DNA from: a virus
Strand: one strand, 5' to 3'
IMG/VR virus record: IMGVR_UViG_3300028394_000057
Span: 27,336-91,335 of that record
Length of the DNA stretch: 64,000 bases
Position 1 is the stretch's first letter. Every line of letters begins with the position of its first letter. The translations under genes and the position numbers were made by a program. The notes under the pieces were generated by a model, which had not been told where the DNA came from, ran no database searches, and saw only the letters and a list, made by a program, of their open reading frames with translations. Shown one piece after another: positions 9,682-18,263 of this stretch.

Positions 9682-10894
9682 CACAGAATCGAAACTAATC
9701 TCTGCTGTATTAGCAGACAAACAAGTGCACGTTTTGCTACAAGCAAATGTAGAAAACATACTAAGAACTCACAATGACATCTGGACATTCATTCGTAACT
9801 ATTCAGAAGCCAATGGCACAGTGCCACCAACATCATTAGTTGTAGATAAATTTCGTGACTTTATTCCTGCCGAAGGTATTGGTGCCACCAAGTATCACCT
9901 AGAAGAACTACAGGCTGAGTTCCTGAATGATAGTCTAAAGGATGTTCTTAGGACTACCGCTTCAGATGTTCAGGCAGGTCAGGGAACCAAAGCATTAGAA
10001 GACTTAATCCAGAAGACATCAGAACTAAAAAAGAATACAGCAGTTATCCGTGACATTGATGCCACTGATATTGATTCTGCTGTTGCTTACTTTGAAAACC
10101 TTGCTCGTCAGAATGAACTAGGTTCGATTGGTATCAAAACTGGTTTGCCAGGATTTGACAACTATCTTCCTGCTGGTATTACTCCAGGTCAGTTGGGTGT
10201 GTTTCTTGCTTATCCAGGAATTGGTAAGTCTTGGTTCGCTCTTTACATGGCAGTACAGGCATGGAAGCAGGGCAAGTCACCACTAGTAATATCACTCGAA
10301 ATGTCAGAGACGGAGGTTCGTAACCGTGTGTTTGCTATCATGGGTGAAGGTCTTTGGTCACATCGCAAACTTAGCAATGGGCAGGTAGAGATTGATGACC
10401 TGAAGCGTTGGCACAAGAAAGAACTTGAGGGTAAGCCAGAATTTCATATCATCTCTAATGACAACGGTGGAGAAGTAACTCCATCAGTTATTCGTGGTAA
10501 GATTGACCAATATAAACCTGACCTAGTTATTGTTGACTATCTACAGTTGATGTCTCCAAATCAGAAATCAGATAATGAGACTGTTCGTATGAAAAACCTT
10601 TCTCGTGAACTTAAATTGATGTCTATTGGTGAAGAGATTCCTATTATTGCTATCTCTTCTGCTACACCAGATGACGTTACTAAGTTAGATACAGTTCCTA
10701 CTCTTGGTCAAACTGCTTGGTCACGCCAAATTGCGTACGATGCTGACTGGGTTCTTGCTCTTGGTCGTGCCACCAACTCAGACATTCTAGAGTGTGTGTT
10801 CCGTAAGAACCGTAATGGGTTTATGGGAGAATTCTTGGTTCAGGTTGATTTTGACAAAGGTTACTATCGTTATAAGGATTTTGAAGATAACTAG
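9674..10894 (+). CDS. dnaB: Replicative DNA helicase, DnaB-like
   Basis: This 406-residue protein has the RecA-fold ATPase core of the DnaB family: a Walker A motif AYPGIGKS at residues 179-186, a Walker B motif LVIVDYLQLM with D288, and a C-terminal FRKNRNGFMGE motif typical of DnaB. The N-terminal 130 residues are helical, as in the primase-interacting domain. It would unwind the fork, loading or cooperating with the primase encoded at 11152. The length is slightly below bacterial DnaB (about 450 to 470), as usual for phage versions. Confidence 0.85.
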   Translation: MNNTESKLISAVLADKQVHVLLQANVENILRTHNDIWTFIRNYSEANGTVPPTSLVVDKFRDFIPAEGIGATKYHLEELQAEFLNDSLKDVLRTTASDVQAGQGTKALEDLIQKTSELKKNTAVIRDIDATDIDSAVAYFENLARQNELGSIGIKTGLPGFDNYLPAGITPGQLGVFLAYPGIGKSWFALYMAVQAWKQGKSPLVISLEMSETEVRNRVFAIMGEGLWSHRKLSNGQVEIDDLKRWHKKELEGKPEFHIISNDNGGEVTPSVIRGKIDQYKPDLVIVDYLQLMSPNQKSDNETVRMKNLSRELKLMSIGEEIPIIAISSATPDDVTKLDTVPTLGQTAWSRQIAYDADWVLALGRATNSDILECVFRKNRNGFMGEFLVQVDFDKGYYRYKDFEDN

Positions 10895-10895
10895 T

Positions 10896-10906
10896 TATAA
10901 TAGAGT
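10896..10906 (+). promoter_or_regulatory. -10 promoter, leaderless GTG gene
   Basis: TATAAT at 10896-10901 lies just after the helicase stop and 5 bases before the GTG start at 10907. No clear -35 box is visible in the helicase 3' end. The spacing predicts a leaderless or nearly leaderless transcript starting inside the replication operon. Confidence 0.55.
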
Positions 10907-11251
10907 GTGGACAATATATATCACAGACCTATTAAGAACTTTACGTTTGACGGAATCATTAAGAATGATGCCGCAATTGGTAGACTTCGCATAGAACTTG
11001 TGAGACTTAAAGCACTTGAGATGTGCGAGTTGGGGTATGTGCAAAGACTTGACATAGACCCACAATTTACGATAAAATATAATAACGAAAAAGATTACTA
11101 CGAATTTACATTAACAGTATATGGTACATACATAGGAAAGAATAAAGCATTATGGACAATAGGAATAGACGGAACACAAATGGTTCCTACTCAAAGGAAC
11201 AAATTAAGCGAGTTATTGCAGGGTCAGGCATCACAATCGAATCGGAAGTAG
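10907..11251 (+). CDS. Unknown replication-operon protein (GTG start)
   Basis: This 114-residue protein begins at a GTG 5 bases after a -10 box. The middle is beta-rich (FTIKYNNEKDYYEFTLTVYGTY is its most regular stretch), and the C-terminus overlaps the primase gene by 100 bases in another frame. No family is recognised. The frame is maintained over its full length and has a credible promoter, so it is taken as real. Confidence 0.5.
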   Translation: MDNIYHRPIKNFTFDGIIKNDAAIGRLRIELVRLKALEMCELGYVQRLDIDPQFTIKYNNEKDYYEFTLTVYGTYIGKNKALWTIGIDGTQMVPTQRNKLSELLQGQASQSNRK

Positions 11252-12096
11252 ATTCTGATTATATTATATTTTGTCCTTTCCATAATAACTATCGTTCACC
11301 TGCTGGTGAAGTAGATAAAAGTTCTGGACTATTCTTTTGTTTTTCCTGCCACCATGTTTGTGACCTAGCATCTTTAATTATGAATACCTCTGGCAGAACA
11401 TACTTTGAGGCAGTTCGTTACATCAAGTCTAAAGAAACCGAGATTGACCTTTCTTATCAAATTAATCAAACACTTGTAGAAAAGCCAGACTATATTCCAT
11501 ATGATGAATTACAAATTAAAAGATTAAATCAGCAAGCATTAGAATCCGCAAGAGCAACTAGATACTATGATGGCAGATTAATTAATCAAACATCTATTAA
11601 TAAGTTTCAACTCGGATTTTCTGAGAAACAAGATATGGTAACTATACCTGTACATTCCCCAGATGGAATTGCTGTGGGGTTTGTTGGTCGTTCTATTGAG
11701 GGTAAAGATTTCAAGAATACCCCAGGACTTCCAAAAGCAAAAACTTTATTTAACATACATCGTGTCAAGACTGCTGGAAAAGTCTATGTAGTTGAATCAT
11801 CATTTGATGCTATCCGTTTAGACCAATGTGGTTTTCCTGCGGTAGCAACATTGGGTGCAAACGTATCCAATTTTCAAACAGACCTACTCGGAAAGTATTT
11901 CAATAACATAATTGTTATTGCTGATAATGATGAGGCTGGCGGTAATATGAAAGATAAGATAGTTGAACGTCTTGGCTCTCGTGTTAACGTAATTAAAATA
12001 GATAAACAATATAAGGATATTGGCGATATGTCTGACGAAGCAATAAAAAATATTGATGAATCGTTTGACAAAACTATTGCTAGTATGCTAAACTAG
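11152..12096 (+). CDS. dnaG: DNA primase, DnaG-like
   Basis: This 314-residue protein has a CHC2 zinc-binding domain (C41, H44, C63, C66 within CPFH and FCFSC) followed by a TOPRIM catalytic region with E215 (VYVVESSFD) and the metal-binding D258 and D260 (IADNDEAGG). It would synthesise RNA primers for the DnaE polymerase. The ATG at 11152 lies inside the upstream gene; later starts would remove the zinc domain, so the 100-base overlap is accepted. The C-terminal helicase-binding domain is short, as is usual in phage primases. Confidence 0.85.
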   Translation: MDNRNRRNTNGSYSKEQIKRVIAGSGITIESEVDSDYIIFCPFHNNYRSPAGEVDKSSGLFFCFSCHHVCDLASLIMNTSGRTYFEAVRYIKSKETEIDLSYQINQTLVEKPDYIPYDELQIKRLNQQALESARATRYYDGRLINQTSINKFQLGFSEKQDMVTIPVHSPDGIAVGFVGRSIEGKDFKNTPGLPKAKTLFNIHRVKTAGKVYVVESSFDAIRLDQCGFPAVATLGANVSNFQTDLLGKYFNNIIVIADNDEAGGNMKDKIVERLGSRVNVIKIDKQYKDIGDMSDEAIKNIDESFDKTIASMLN

Positions 12097-12126
12097 TATA
12101 CCGCTAAGAAAACATAAGGAGAAATT

Positions 12127-12780
12127 ATGAGCGTAATTAAAGGGCTAAAAGATATCGGTGCATTAATGGATAAGCCAAAATATGAAAACAATGGTCAAAA
12201 AGTTCGCTGGGTAAAACTGGCTGACGGACAATCTGCAAGAGTTCGCTTTGTTGAAGAACTTGATACAGATTCAGCAAACTACGATGAAAGTCGTGGTCTA
12301 TCTGTGGTAATCGCAGAACACACTAATCCAAAGGATTACAAGCGTAAGGCAGTTTGTACAATTGACTCTGAGGGTCGTTGCTATGGTTGTGAAATGGGTC
12401 GTAAAGAACCAAAGGGCGGATGGCGTTCACGTCTTCGCTGGTATGGTAACGTCATCATTGATGATGGTACTGAAGCACCTTATGTGGCTGTATGGTCACA
12501 AGGTATTTCAAAGCAGTCTGCTTTCGGAAATCTCCGTGAGTATGCTATTGAGACTGGCTCTATCTCTAACCTAGAGTGGAAGATTAAGCGTAATGGTCAG
12601 GGAACTGAAACCAACTACACATTGCTTCCAACTAAGCCTGACACAGAACCATTCAAGTTCGATGGCATTGAGCCATTCAATCTTGAAAAGGTTGTTCGTG
12701 AAGTCGCTTATGCAGAGCAGGAGAATTTCTACTTCGGTTTTGATGCTCCATCTCTAACATCCAGCAACACTGACTGGTAA
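12127..12780 (+). CDS. Single-stranded DNA-binding protein, T4 gp32-like
   Basis: This 217-residue protein has the layout of phage T4 gp32: a short basic N-terminus, KLADGQSARVRF as the first OB-fold strand, and a zinc site with H65, C77, C85 and C88. T4 gp32 uses H64, C77, C87 and C90 for zinc, so the spacing is nearly the same. The C-terminus is short, polar and ends in DW, unlike the long acidic tail of gp32. It would coat ssDNA at forks and during recombination. It is preceded by an AAGGAG Shine-Dalgarno motif and followed by a terminator-like hairpin. Confidence 0.65.
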   Translation: MSVIKGLKDIGALMDKPKYENNGQKVRWVKLADGQSARVRFVEELDTDSANYDESRGLSVVIAEHTNPKDYKRKAVCTIDSEGRCYGCEMGRKEPKGGWRSRLRWYGNVIIDDGTEAPYVAVWSQGISKQSAFGNLREYAIETGSISNLEWKIKRNGQGTETNYTLLPTKPDTEPFKFDGIEPFNLEKVVREVAYAEQENFYFGFDAPSLTSSNTDW

Positions 12781-12790
12781 AAATAAATGT

Positions 12791-12830
12791 AATGGGGGTA
12801 GACGATTCGCTCTCTGCCCCCATTCTTCAT
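12791..12830 (+). terminator. Terminator-like hairpin after the ssDNA-binding gene
   Basis: AATGGGGG (12791-12798) pairs with CCCCCATT (12817-12824), an 8-bp perfect stem with an 18-base loop, followed by a moderately T-rich CTTCATCTCT. It probably reduces read-through into the polymerase gene, so that ssDNA-binding protein is made in larger amounts. Confidence 0.6.
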
Positions 12831-12853
12831 CTCTAACTTAAGGAAAATTTTAT

Positions 12854-15800
12854 ATGAGTTATGCTGGACTGCACGTTCACACTCACTACTCGCTATTTGA
12901 TGGAATAGCAACACCACAAGAATATGTGGACAGGGCAATCGAAATTGGAATGCCAGCCATCGCAATCACAGACCACGGTTCGCTATCTGGACATCGTGAA
13001 ATGTATCGTACCGCTATTGAAAAGGGTATAAAACCAATTCTTGGTGTTGAAGGATATATTGCACAAGACCGCTTTGACCAGAGAGATAAAACAGAGCGTG
13101 AAGACACACCACTAAACCCTGTATACAATCACTTAATTATTCTTGCTAAGAATGAAAAAGGTCTAGAGAATCTAAACAAACTAAATGAGATTGCTTGGAC
13201 TGAGGGTTTCTATAAGAAGCCTCGTATGGATTGGGAATCTCTAGAAAAATATAAAGAAGGACTTATCATTACTTCTGGATGTCTATCTGGTTTCTTGGCT
13301 AAGGCTATTGAAGCAGATGACCTTGCTGCTGCTAAAGAACATTTGCAGTGGGCTAAGAAAACATTTGGCGATGACTACTACATTGAAGTTATGCCACACA
13401 ATCCACCAGAGATTAATAAAACTATTCTTGCTCTTGCAGATGAGTTTGGTATCAAGCCTATCGTTACTCCAGATTGTCACCACGCTAGTCCAGAACAGCG
13501 TGAGATTCAGGAACTTAAACTAATCCTAAATACTTATTCAAACAAAGTTCAGAAAGATGCAAACTTTGCTGGTACTCAAAAGTATGACAACCTTATGGAT
13601 AAGTTAGATTACTTGTATGGGGCTGACCGTCAGATTACTTTTAGAGATTATGAAATTCATTTGCTTTCTGATGAAGAGATGCACAAGTCTATGGAATCGC
13701 AGGGTATTGTAAGACAAGATATGTATGATAATACTATTGAGATTATGAACAAGGTTGAAGATTACAATATCAAAGACCACTTAGACTTGCTACCAGCACA
13801 GTATCAGAATCCAGACCAAGAACTTTATGAACTTGCTATGGAGGGTTTGGTTGCTCGTGGTGTAGGTGCTGACCCTGCATATCACATTAGGGCTGAAGAA
13901 GAACTTCAAATCATTAAGGATAAAAACTTTGCTCCTTACTTCCTAGTTGTTCGTAACATGATTAACTGGGCTAAGAAAGAAGGCATTATGGTTGGTCCAG
14001 GACGTGGTTCGTCTGCTGGTTCTCTAGTTTGTTATGCGTTAGGGATTACTGATATTGACCCTATTGAGCATGGTCTTCTTTTCTTCCGTTTTATCAATCC
14101 AGAACGTAATGACTTTCCAGATATTGATACAGATATTCAAGATTCAAGACGTGAAGATGTCAAAGATTATCTAGTTAGACAGTATAGGCATGTTGCTTCT
14201 ATTGCCACATTCCTTGAGTTCAAGGGTAAAGGTATGATTAGAGATATTGCTCGTGTGTTAAACATTCCACTACCAGATGTGAACAAGGTTCTCAAACTGG
14301 TTGATGACTGGGATGATTATTTAAGGTCTAAGTCTACTCAGGAGTTCCGTGAGAAGTATCCAGAGATTGAACTTTATGGTGAACAAATGCGTGGTCGTAT
14401 TCGTGGTACTGGTATTCACGCTGCTGGTGTAGTTACTGCTAAAGAGCCTATCTTTAAGTATGCACCACTAGAGACTAGAACAACTCCAGGTAGCAAGGAA
14501 CGTATTCCAGTAGTAGCAGTAGACATGGAAGAAGCAGAACGTATTGGTCTAATTAAGATTGATGCTTTGGGTCTTAAGACTTTATCTGTTATTCAGGATA
14601 CTTTGGCTATCATTAAGGAACGTACTGGTACTGATGTTGACTTATATAAACTAGATATGAAAGATGCAAATGTATATCGCATGCTTTCTGATGGCTATAC
14701 CAAGGGCGTATTCCAATGTGAAGCAACACCTTATACTAACTTGCTTGTTAAAATGGGTATCAAAAACTTTTCAGAACTTGCTGCTTCTAACGCTTTGGTT
14801 CGTCCAGGTGCTATGAATACAATTGGTAAAGATTATGTTGCTCGTAAACATGGTAAGCAAAATATTGATTACAAGCATGAAGTGTTAAAAGCATTCACAC
14901 AAGAAACCTATGGATGTATTCTATATCAGGAACAGGTTATGCTTGCCTGTGTGGAACTTGGTGGAATGACAATGGCTGAAGCGGATAAGGTTCGTAAGAT
15001 TATTGGTAAGAAGAAAGATGCTAAAGAATTTGATGTGTTCAAAGACAAGTTCGTTGCTGGTGCTTCTAGATTCTTAACTCCAAATGCTGCTCAAGACCTT
15101 TGGCATGACTTCGAAGCCCACGCTGGATACTCGTTTAACAAGTCTCACGCTGTGGCTTACTCAACAGTTTCTTACTGGACTGCATGGCTAAAGCACAATT
15201 ATCCTATTGAGTTTATGTATTCATTGCTCAAGAATGAAAGTGATAAAGATGCTCGTACTGAATATTTGATTGAAGCAAAACGTATGGGTATTCCTGTTCG
15301 CTTGCCACACATCAACGAATCAGATGTTGATTTTAAAATCGAGGGTAAAGGAATTCGCTTTGGACTATCATCTATTAAGTTTATTAGTGATAACATTGCT
15401 AATAAGTATCTTGCCGCTAGACCTTTTGGTTCTTACAAAGAACTAGAAGAGTTTACATTTGGTAAGGGCAATGGTGTTAACAGTCGTGCATTACAGGCTC
15501 TACGCCTTGTAGGAGCCGCTACTTTTGAAGACCAACCTAGAAACGATGAAGAAGTTCGTGAGAACCTTTACGAGTATCTTAACCTACCAGAATTTAATAC
15601 ATCAATTCCACAACACTATCACGCATTCATTAATGACGTGGAAGAGTACGAAGAAAAGGGTGCATACATTCTAATGGGGATGATTAAGAACATCAAGCGT
15701 GGTGATGGCTGGTCAAGAGTAGAACTACTAGATAAAACTGGTAGCACTGGAATCTTTGATGAAGCAAACACAACTATTGAAGCAGGTAAGACCTATATAG

Positions 15801-16135
15801 TTCTTGCAAGTGATAATAGAATTGTTACTGCTATTCCAGCAGATGAAACTAAAGGTAATTTGTCTGGGCTAATTAAGATTCTTAACTATCGTCAGTTGCC
15901 ATACAAAGATGATGAACTATTTGTAGTGTCATTTAAGCCAAGGGTAACTAAGGCTGGTAAAAAGATGGCTTCTCTCGTTCTGGCAGACACTAATCGTGAT
16001 ATGCACAGCGTAACAGTATTTCCAACAGCATTCCCAAGGGCTTACATGAAGATTGATGAAGGAAATGTGTATAAATTCTCTTTAGGTAAAACTAAAGATG
16101 GAACAACAATTATGGAAGATGTAGAAAATGTTTGA
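12854..16135 (+). CDS. dnaE: DNA polymerase III alpha subunit (DnaE-type)
   Basis: This 1093-residue protein matches bacterial DnaE in order and length. An N-terminal PHP domain begins HVHTHYSLFDG. The palm contains GPGRGSSAGSL and the metal-binding PDIDTD near residues 421-426, and the third catalytic aspartate lies in KIDALGLKTL near residue 570. Further on, YQEQVM and SHAVAYS motifs are present, and the C-terminal part is OB-fold-like. It is the replicative polymerase. No separate clamp or exonuclease gene was recognised in the window, so the host may supply them, or the PHP domain may proofread. The stop overlaps the MazG start by 8 bases. Confidence 0.92.
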   Translation: MSYAGLHVHTHYSLFDGIATPQEYVDRAIEIGMPAIAITDHGSLSGHREMYRTAIEKGIKPILGVEGYIAQDRFDQRDKTEREDTPLNPVYNHLIILAKNEKGLENLNKLNEIAWTEGFYKKPRMDWESLEKYKEGLIITSGCLSGFLAKAIEADDLAAAKEHLQWAKKTFGDDYYIEVMPHNPPEINKTILALADEFGIKPIVTPDCHHASPEQREIQELKLILNTYSNKVQKDANFAGTQKYDNLMDKLDYLYGADRQITFRDYEIHLLSDEEMHKSMESQGIVRQDMYDNTIEIMNKVEDYNIKDHLDLLPAQYQNPDQELYELAMEGLVARGVGADPAYHIRAEEELQIIKDKNFAPYFLVVRNMINWAKKEGIMVGPGRGSSAGSLVCYALGITDIDPIEHGLLFFRFINPERNDFPDIDTDIQDSRREDVKDYLVRQYRHVASIATFLEFKGKGMIRDIARVLNIPLPDVNKVLKLVDDWDDYLRSKSTQEFREKYPEIELYGEQMRGRIRGTGIHAAGVVTAKEPIFKYAPLETRTTPGSKERIPVVAVDMEEAERIGLIKIDALGLKTLSVIQDTLAIIKERTGTDVDLYKLDMKDANVYRMLSDGYTKGVFQCEATPYTNLLVKMGIKNFSELAASNALVRPGAMNTIGKDYVARKHGKQNIDYKHEVLKAFTQETYGCILYQEQVMLACVELGGMTMAEADKVRKIIGKKKDAKEFDVFKDKFVAGASRFLTPNAAQDLWHDFEAHAGYSFNKSHAVAYSTVSYWTAWLKHNYPIEFMYSLLKNESDKDARTEYLIEAKRMGIPVRLPHINESDVDFKIEGKGIRFGLSSIKFISDNIANKYLAARPFGSYKELEEFTFGKGNGVNSRALQALRLVGAATFEDQPRNDEEVRENLYEYLNLPEFNTSIPQHYHAFINDVEEYEEKGAYILMGMIKNIKRGDGWSRVELLDKTGSTGIFDEANTTIEAGKTYIVLASDNRIVTAIPADETKGNLSGLIKILNYRQLPYKDDELFVVSFKPRVTKAGKKMASLVLADTNRDMHSVTVFPTAFPRAYMKIDEGNVYKFSLGKTKDGTTIMEDVENV

Positions 16136-16466
16136 TGAAGTAGCAAAAGAACTGCACGAAGCCGCAGTAGAAAAAGGTTTTTGGGGCATTGCCTATAACA
16201 ATGATGACAAGGAATCCTTGGATATATTTATGACTAAACAACTAATGATGATTGTGTCAGAGGCGGTAGAGGTTATGGAAGCAATTCGAAAGTCCAAAGG
16301 ACCAGAAGAAGTAGCAGATGAAATGGCTGACATTATTATTCGCACTCTTGACTTGTACGCAGGTCTCCGTGAGTTTGAGTATGTCAATGGTAGCCTTGAC
16401 GATGCTTTTGAAAAGAAGACTGGCTACAATAAGTCTAGACCAGAAAGACATGGGGTTCGTTTCTAA
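16128..16466 (+). CDS. mazG: MazG-like nucleotide pyrophosphohydrolase
   Basis: This 112-residue all-helical protein carries the metal-binding signature of the MazG/all-alpha NTP pyrophosphohydrolase family: E45 and E48 (SEAVE), then E65 and D68 (ADEMAD). Such phage enzymes remove unwanted dNTPs or modulate (p)ppGpp or other nucleotide pools. It overlaps the polymerase gene upstream and the RecA gene downstream, so it is part of the replication operon. Confidence 0.8.
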   Translation: MFDEVAKELHEAAVEKGFWGIAYNNDDKESLDIFMTKQLMMIVSEAVEVMEAIRKSKGPEEVADEMADIIIRTLDLYAGLREFEYVNGSLDDAFEKKTGYNKSRPERHGVRF

Positions 16467-17473
16467 TGACAACTATCGAAGAAGCAATGGCAGCACTAGA
16501 CCCACGCATTCGTAAGCGTTTGACTAATGGTGTTGGATTTAAAACAGAATATCAGGCTACCCCTAGTTTTGGACTTAACCGTGCACTTAATGGTGGACTA
16601 CCTATGGGCAGACAGGTATTGGTTTGGGGAAGCAAGTCTTCTGCTAAGTCTTCACTTTGTCTACAGATGGTTGCTCTGGCTCAGGAAGAAGGCAAGTTGT
16701 GTGCTTGGATTGATGCAGAGATGGCTTACTCTGAAGACTGGGCTAAAAGACTTGGGGTAGACACAGATAAACTTATTGTGTCACAAGCCAGAACTATTAA
16801 TGAGATGGTTGATGTGGGAACTAACCTAATGAACGCAGGGGTAGACTTGATTGTAATTGATTCAATTACATCACTGCTACCTGCTATCTATTTTGAAAAG
16901 GATACTGATGAACTTAAACAATTGGAAAATACTAAACAGATTGGTGCGGAGTCTAGAGATTTTAGTAACGCTTGGAAGATGCTTAATTATGCTAATAATA
17001 AAGTTAAGCCAACCCTTATGGTTCTTATTTCGCAATCTCGTAACAATATTTCTGCTATGTATACTAGTCAACAGCCTTCAGGCGGTCAGGCTACTAAGTT
17101 TTATTCATCAACGGTTATCAAGTTATTCTCTTCCGAATCAGACAATCAAGCAATTAAAGGCAAGATTGCAATTGGCGATAAACTCATTGAAGAAAAGATT
17201 GGTAGGAAAGTTCGTTGGGAGATTCAATTTAGCAAAACATCGCCAGCCTTCCAATCTGGAGAATACGATTTTTATTTCCGAGGCGATGTTGGCATTGATA
17301 GCATTGGTGATTTGGTTGATACTGCAGAGATGATGGGTATTGTAGAACGCACAGGTGCTTGGTATATCCTACCAGATGGAACTAAATTACAGGGTAGAGA
17401 TAAGTTTGTGGCTCGTGTTCGTGAAGACTTGGACCTACAAGATGATATTAAGGCTAGGGTTGTTCGTGGGTAA
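16466..17473 (+). CDS. recA: RecA-like recombinase
   Basis: This 335-residue protein has a RecA/UvsX-type ATPase core: Walker A at residues 55-62, a catalytic glutamate in WIDAE (E85), Walker B LIVIDS (D132) and an LISQSRNN motif near residue 190. The Walker A reads GSKSSAKS, with alanine where most RecA proteins have glycine. It would promote strand exchange, with the gp32-like protein and the Cas4-like nuclease. It overlaps both neighbours. The C-terminal 60 residues have a small separate domain. Confidence 0.85.
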   Translation: MTTIEEAMAALDPRIRKRLTNGVGFKTEYQATPSFGLNRALNGGLPMGRQVLVWGSKSSAKSSLCLQMVALAQEEGKLCAWIDAEMAYSEDWAKRLGVDTDKLIVSQARTINEMVDVGTNLMNAGVDLIVIDSITSLLPAIYFEKDTDELKQLENTKQIGAESRDFSNAWKMLNYANNKVKPTLMVLISQSRNNISAMYTSQQPSGGQATKFYSSTVIKLFSSESDNQAIKGKIAIGDKLIEEKIGRKVRWEIQFSKTSPAFQSGEYDFYFRGDVGIDSIGDLVDTAEMMGIVERTGAWYILPDGTKLQGRDKFVARVREDLDLQDDIKARVVRG

Positions 17474-17648
17474 ATACACAGTCTACACAGGTAAGTTTCC
17501 TTGTCATACATGCAGGGTAGAAGTAAAATCTGTAAGAGTATATCCATCAGACAAATTAATAACTTGGATGTGTCCAGACAAACATTTAAATGAAGTTAGT
17601 TTAAAAAACAATAAGAAGAAAGACTATGAGCGAGAGAAGCGAGAGTAA
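17466..17648 (+). CDS. Zinc-ribbon microprotein
   Basis: The start is set at GTG 17466, overlapping the RecA stop, because the purine-rich GGCTAGGGT lies just upstream; an ATG at 17355 would need a 119-base overlap. The 60-residue product has CHTC near residue 13 and MCPDK near residue 36, a possible partial zinc site, and a lysine-rich C-terminus. The function is unknown. Confidence 0.55.
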   Translation: MGKYTVYTGKFPCHTCRVEVKSVRVYPSDKLITWMCPDKHLNEVSLKNNKKKDYEREKRE

Positions 17649-17925
17649 GCGTATTGGTGCTAAACAGCACAAGAACTCTGGCAGGGGTACTCACAAGGGC
17701 GATGCTTCTTGGGAAGGGTTTACTGTTGACTTCAAAGAGGTTGGCAAGTCCTTTACCCTGAATAAAGATGTTTGGGCTAAGGCAACTACAGATGCTATTC
17801 GTAATAATAATAACCCAGCAATTGTAGTTGTCCTTGGCGATACTGGAATCAAAACAAGACTAGCAGTCATTGAGTTGTCTTTGCTAGAGATGATACTTGA
17901 CCTATTACCACCTGATAGTGTATAA
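17626..17925 (+). CDS. Putative PD-(D/E)XK-type nuclease/resolvase-like protein
   Basis: This 99-residue protein contains GRGTHKGDASWEGFTVDFKE (residues 20-39), matching the D...(D/E)XK pattern of small nuclease or Holliday-junction-resolvase-like phage proteins, followed by helices. It lies between RecA-like and Cas4-like genes, which fits a recombination role. The short length and the weak motif keep this tentative. Confidence 0.45.
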   Translation: MSERSESKRIGAKQHKNSGRGTHKGDASWEGFTVDFKEVGKSFTLNKDVWAKATTDAIRNNNNPAIVVVLGDTGIKTRLAVIELSLLEMILDLLPPDSV

Positions 17926-17926
17926 T
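17897..17926 (+). promoter_or_regulatory. Sigma-A type promoter inside the replication operon
   Basis: TTGACC (17897-17902) and a perfect TATAAT (17921-17926) are separated by 18 bases, and the -10 box overlaps the stop codon of the upstream gene. It provides a second entry point for transcription of the recombination and terminase genes. The downstream gene has an AAGGAAA Shine-Dalgarno motif. Confidence 0.7.
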
Positions 17927-17951
17927 AGAACTATAACATTAAGGAAACAAA

Positions 17952-18257
17952 ATGGAACAAACACAGACAACAATTGAACAGGTCAATGGTCTTACAGAGA
18001 TTGCTGACTTTATGAATGATGAAGAACTGACTACTGCTCTTACCTTTATTGCTAAGGTAATTCTTAAGCCAGATATTCCCCTTAACGTTGCACAAGTAGA
18101 AATCGTTCGTTTGCAAGCAATTGCTGCGAAGATGTCTTTCAAAGCCACATGGCTTACTAACGTAGATAAAGGAGACAGAGCGAAAAAGAATATTTACTAC
18201 ACCGCTGCAGAGGCTATTAACAACCTCGTATCGGCTCTTAAATATATTACTCGCTAA
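17952..18257 (+). CDS. Conserved helical protein of recombination operon
   Basis: This 101-residue helical protein follows a strong internal promoter and an AAGGAAA ribosome-binding motif. No catalytic signature is visible; the central part (DIPLNVAQVEIVRLQAIAAK) is amphipathic and ends in a short basic tail. It is separated by 6 bases from the Cas4-like nuclease gene, with which it may act. Confidence 0.5.
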   Translation: MEQTQTTIEQVNGLTEIADFMNDEELTTALTFIAKVILKPDIPLNVAQVEIVRLQAIAAKMSFKATWLTNVDKGDRAKKNIYYTAAEAINNLVSALKYITR

Positions 18258-18263
18258 ATTATC

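Noticed and set aside
16857-17333. 158-codon plus-strand frame in RecA-like gene
   Set aside because: It overlaps RecA fully in a shifted frame, is leucine-rich by composition, and has no promoter or ribosome-binding site.
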